Origin: Parachlamydiales bacterium
GTDB lineage: Bacteria; Chlamydiota; Chlamydiia; Chlamydiales; Rhabdochlamydiaceae
Length of the DNA: 7,100 nucleotides
NCBI GenBank assembly: GCA_020050965.1
Contig: JAGVJV010000043.1
Location: 1-7,100, forward strand
Direction: 5' to 3'
This document shows, in pieces, positions 5,494 through 7,100 of this stretch; position 1 is the stretch's first letter, and every line of letters starts with the position of its first letter. The notes beneath the pieces are model-generated. The model did not search any database and had not been told where the DNA came from. It was given only the letters and a program-made list of their open reading frames with translations. The translations under genes were made by a program, and so were the position numbers.

Positions 5494-6402
5494 TTGGCAG
5501 TAACTTATGAAATTTCTACGGAGCTCTCTCAAGGAGCAGCGCTCTCTTCGTCTAAGCAGAAGACGTTAAAAGGAGCGGTGTCTCTCTCGGGGATAGGCCT
5601 TTTTACTGGAGCTAAGGCGACGGTAACCATTCATCCGGCAAGAGCAAGCAGCGGGATCGTTTTTCAGCGGACTGATCTTCCAGGGAAACCCCAGGTCACT
5701 GCAGACTTGGATCATGTAGTCAGCACCCCCAGGTGCACCATATTAGGAAATCACAAATTCACCATCCACACCGTCGAACATCTTCTCTCCGCTTTAAAGG
5801 CGATGGGAGTGGATAATGCGGTCCTGGCAATCTCTGGACCAGAGGTTCCCATTTTGGATGGAAGCTCCGAAGCTTTTGTCGAGGCGATCTTGAAAGCTGG
5901 AATTGCTGAATTAGAAGAGGAAAAGGAGATCTATACACTCGAATCCCCGATCAGCTGGTCAAAAGGGGATATCCATTTAGTCGCCCTTCCGGCCCAAGAA
6001 TTCCGGATCAGCTACACTCTTCATTTCCCGGAATCAGCTCTCCTAAAATCTCAATATTTTTCTATCGTCGTGAGCCCCCAGAATTTTGCAGAGCAAATTG
6101 CCTCATGCCGCACCTTCTGCCTCTATGAAGAGATTTCCCCCTTCATTGAAAGCGGATTGATTAAAGGAGGGGGGCTAGATAATGCAGTCATCATTAAAAA
6201 TGACGTAGTGATCAATCCCGACGGCGTAAGATTTTCTGATGAAATGGTCCGGCATAAGATTCTCGATTTGATTGGAGATTTGTCTCTTGTATCATGCCCA
6301 TTTTATGCCCATATCATCGCCATTCGCTCAGGGCATGCATCCAACATTGCCTTTGCCCGCGAGCTATTAAATCACCTAAGTATCAAGCAGGAGAAACCCT
6401 AA
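5494..6402 (+). CDS. lpxC: UDP-3-O-acyl-N-acetylglucosamine deacetylase LpxC (TTG start)
   Basis: Zinc-dependent cytoplasmic enzyme that removes the acetyl group from UDP-3-O-acyl-GlcNAc, the committed step of lipid A synthesis. The 302 residues match the family length (E. coli 305). Conserved sites: TLKGAVSLSGIGLFTG at 24-39, E95 and zinc ligand H96 in HTVEHLLSAL, the ILDGSSEAFVE block near 119-129, CRTFCLYEE and NAVII in domain 2, zinc ligands H254 and D258 in VRHKILDLIGD, and general acid H281 in SGHASN. TTG is chosen because the frame has no ATG or GTG between the upstream TGA (5410) and 5494, and AGAGG (5483-5487) sits 6 nt before it. The family domain begins only near residue 22, so the first 20 residues (TELSQGAALSSSKQ) are an extension or the true start is later. 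It lies 86 nt after lnt; its TAA overlaps the fabZ ATG by one base. Confidence 0.95.
   Translation: MAVTYEISTELSQGAALSSSKQKTLKGAVSLSGIGLFTGAKATVTIHPARASSGIVFQRTDLPGKPQVTADLDHVVSTPRCTILGNHKFTIHTVEHLLSALKAMGVDNAVLAISGPEVPILDGSSEAFVEAILKAGIAELEEEKEIYTLESPISWSKGDIHLVALPAQEFRISYTLHFPESALLKSQYFSIVVSPQNFAEQIASCRTFCLYEEISPFIESGLIKGGGLDNAVIIKNDVVINPDGVRFSDEMVRHKILDLIGDLSLVSCPFYAHIIAIRSGHASNIAFARELLNHLSIKQEKP
6388..6393 (+). promoter_or_regulatory. Ribosome binding site deciding the fabZ start
   Basis: CAGGAG ends 8 nt before the ATG at 6402. It supports 6402 as the fabZ start over the in-frame upstream ATG at 6294, which lies deep inside lpxC. Confidence 0.7.
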
Positions 6403-6869
6403 TGGCACCCGATATAAAAAGCGAAGCGCCTCTTCTCGATATTAAAGAAATTATCAAGATTTTGCCCCATCGTTATCCATTCTTACTTGTCGATAAGATC
6501 ATCGAAATGAATATCGAAGAGAATATCATTGTCGGGGTAAAGAACGTGACCTGCAACGAGCCATTTTTTCAAGGCCATTTTCCTGGCGTGCCCATCATGC
6601 CTGGGGTCTTGATTCTGGAAGCGCTCGCTCAAACAGGGGGCATTCTTGTCCATCAGAAAACACAGGATGCAAAAATCGCACTCCTACTCAACGTCAATAA
6701 TGCCAAGTTTCGCAAGCCAGTCGTACCGGGTGATTCGCTTATCCTTCATGTAACAGGAATTCACATTACCAATAAGAGCGGGAAAGTCCAAGCGAAAGCA
6801 TTCGTTGGAGAGCAACTTGCTGCCGAAGCAGAAATCGGATTTGTCATGGTACAAAAAGATCAACTTTAA
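6402..6869 (+). CDS. fabZ: 3-hydroxyacyl-[acyl-carrier-protein] dehydratase FabZ
   Basis: Dehydrates 3-hydroxyacyl-ACP to trans-2-enoyl-ACP in type II fatty-acid elongation. It competes with LpxA for 3-hydroxyacyl-ACP, so its place between lpxC and lpxA makes metabolic sense. The 155-residue hot-dog-fold protein shows LPHRYPFLLVDK at 21-32, the catalytic H59 in FFQGHFPGVPIMPG and the catalytic E73 in GVLILEALAQTGG, then the NVNNAKFRKPVVPGD strand typical of FabZ. An ATG 36 codons upstream (6294) is in frame but lies inside lpxC. The start at 6402 fits family length, carries an AGGAG site and forms a TAATG overlap with the lpxC stop, pointing to translational coupling. Stop is TAA. Both catalytic residues are intact. 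Confidence 0.96.
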   Translation: MAPDIKSEAPLLDIKEIIKILPHRYPFLLVDKIIEMNIEENIIVGVKNVTCNEPFFQGHFPGVPIMPGVLILEALAQTGGILVHQKTQDAKIALLLNVNNAKFRKPVVPGDSLILHVTGIHITNKSGKVQAKAFVGEQLAAEAEIGFVMVQKDQL

Positions 6870-6887
6870 ACGGGGAATATAGAAGAA

Positions 6888-7100
6888 ATGACTAAAAAAT
6901 CACACATCCACCCTGCAGCAATCGTTGAAACAGGTGCGAAAATCGGAGAGAACGTCACGATCGAAGCTTACGCTGTGATCAAAAGCACCGTCACATTGGA
7001 AGACAATGTGGTCATTAAATCACATGCCTATATCGATGGCTATACTACCATTGGATAGGGGACGGTCGTTTGGCCCTCTGCGAGCATCGGAACAAAGACA
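6888..7100 (+). CDS. lpxA: lpxA 5' end (UDP-GlcNAc acyltransferase), interrupted by in-frame TAG; runs off window
   Basis: LpxA transfers a 3-hydroxyacyl chain from ACP to UDP-N-acetylglucosamine, the first step of lipid A synthesis. Translation from the ATG at 6888 gives MTKKSHIHPAAIVETGAKIG and then hexapeptide repeats of a left-handed beta-helix (ENVTIEAYAVIKSTVTLED, NVVIKSHAYIDGYTTIG). Codon 57 (7056-7058) is TAG. The same frame then continues as GTVVWPSASIGTKT, matching the LpxA block that normally reads IGxGTxVxPxASIGTKTQDLK. The frame is therefore intact on both sides of a single bad codon, which one base change from CAG, GAG or AAG would explain. The gene sits 18 nt after fabZ with a weak ribosome site (GGGGA at 6872-6876, or GAAGAA). 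Only 71 codons are visible. It is either a recent pseudogene, a sequence error, or a gene read through the stop. Confidence 0.85.
7056..7058 (+). other. In-frame amber (TAG) codon inside lpxA
   Basis: The codon lies 168 nt (56 codons) from the lpxA ATG, exactly in frame, between IG and GTVVWPSASIG. No ATG, GTG or TTG follows in frame up to position 7100, so no nearby reinitiation is visible. The complete genes in the window end in TAA or TGA, none in TAG. Confidence 0.9.

Noticed and set aside
6294..6401. Upstream in-frame ATG that would lengthen FabZ to 191 residues
   Set aside because: The extra 36 residues lie inside lpxC in another frame, have no family similarity, and the start at 6402 has a ribosome site and gives the usual FabZ length.
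7056..7058. Pyrrolysine insertion at the TAG in lpxA
   Set aside because: LpxA has no known pyrrolysine, the site is not catalytic, and nothing in the window suggests pyl genes. A mutation or error is simpler.

Overview
The window looks like a chromosomal housekeeping region of a member of the Chlamydiae, probably an environmental (Parachlamydiales-type) lineage rather than Chlamydia itself. The main evidence is the run lnt - lpxC - fabZ - lpxA on one strand, which is the gene order I know from chlamydial genomes. The LpxC protein is also chlamydial in flavour: its C-terminal block reads VRHKILDLIGDLSLV followed by AHIIA and SGHASNIA. This assignment rests on family knowledge and recall, not on a database search.

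Layout, left to right. Positions 1-308 hold no convincing gene. They contain two tandem palindromic 14-mers (47-80) and a very long, perfect 26-bp inverted repeat (174-242) that probably ends transcription of the operon to its right. Positions 309-3281 are a three-gene minus-strand operon transcribed right to left: rsmB-type 16S rRNA m5C methyltransferase, then a secreted SurA-like chaperone, then ksgA (rsmA), the 16S rRNA dimethyladenosine transferase. The genes are tightly packed, with a 16-nt gap and then a 1-nt TAATG overlap. Positions 3282-3321 are a 40-bp divergent promoter region in which the two candidate -10 boxes overlap.

Positions 3322-7100 are a plus-strand envelope-lipid cluster: a DoxX-family membrane protein, then Lnt (apolipoprotein N-acyltransferase), LpxC (committed step of lipid A synthesis), FabZ (3-hydroxyacyl-ACP dehydratase) and the start of LpxA (first acyltransfer of lipid A synthesis). 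LpxA and FabZ draw on the same 3-hydroxyacyl-ACP pool, and LpxC acts on the LpxA product. Grouping them therefore links fatty-acid supply, lipid A and lipoprotein maturation. The cluster is tightly spaced (4-nt gap doxX/lnt, 1-nt overlap lpxC/fabZ, 18-nt gap fabZ/lpxA), except for an 86-nt gap before lpxC.

The most notable observation is at the right edge. lpxA runs as a normal, conserved LpxA N-terminus for 56 codons, meets an in-frame TAG at 7056-7058, and then continues in the same frame with clearly LpxA-like sequence to the window end. This could be a nonsense mutation, a sequencing or assembly error, or, less likely, readthrough or recoding. All six complete coding genes that precede it, plus fabZ, end in TAA or TGA, so TAG is not used as a normal stop in this window. 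I found no mobile element, CRISPR array, RNA gene or obviously new multi-gene system.
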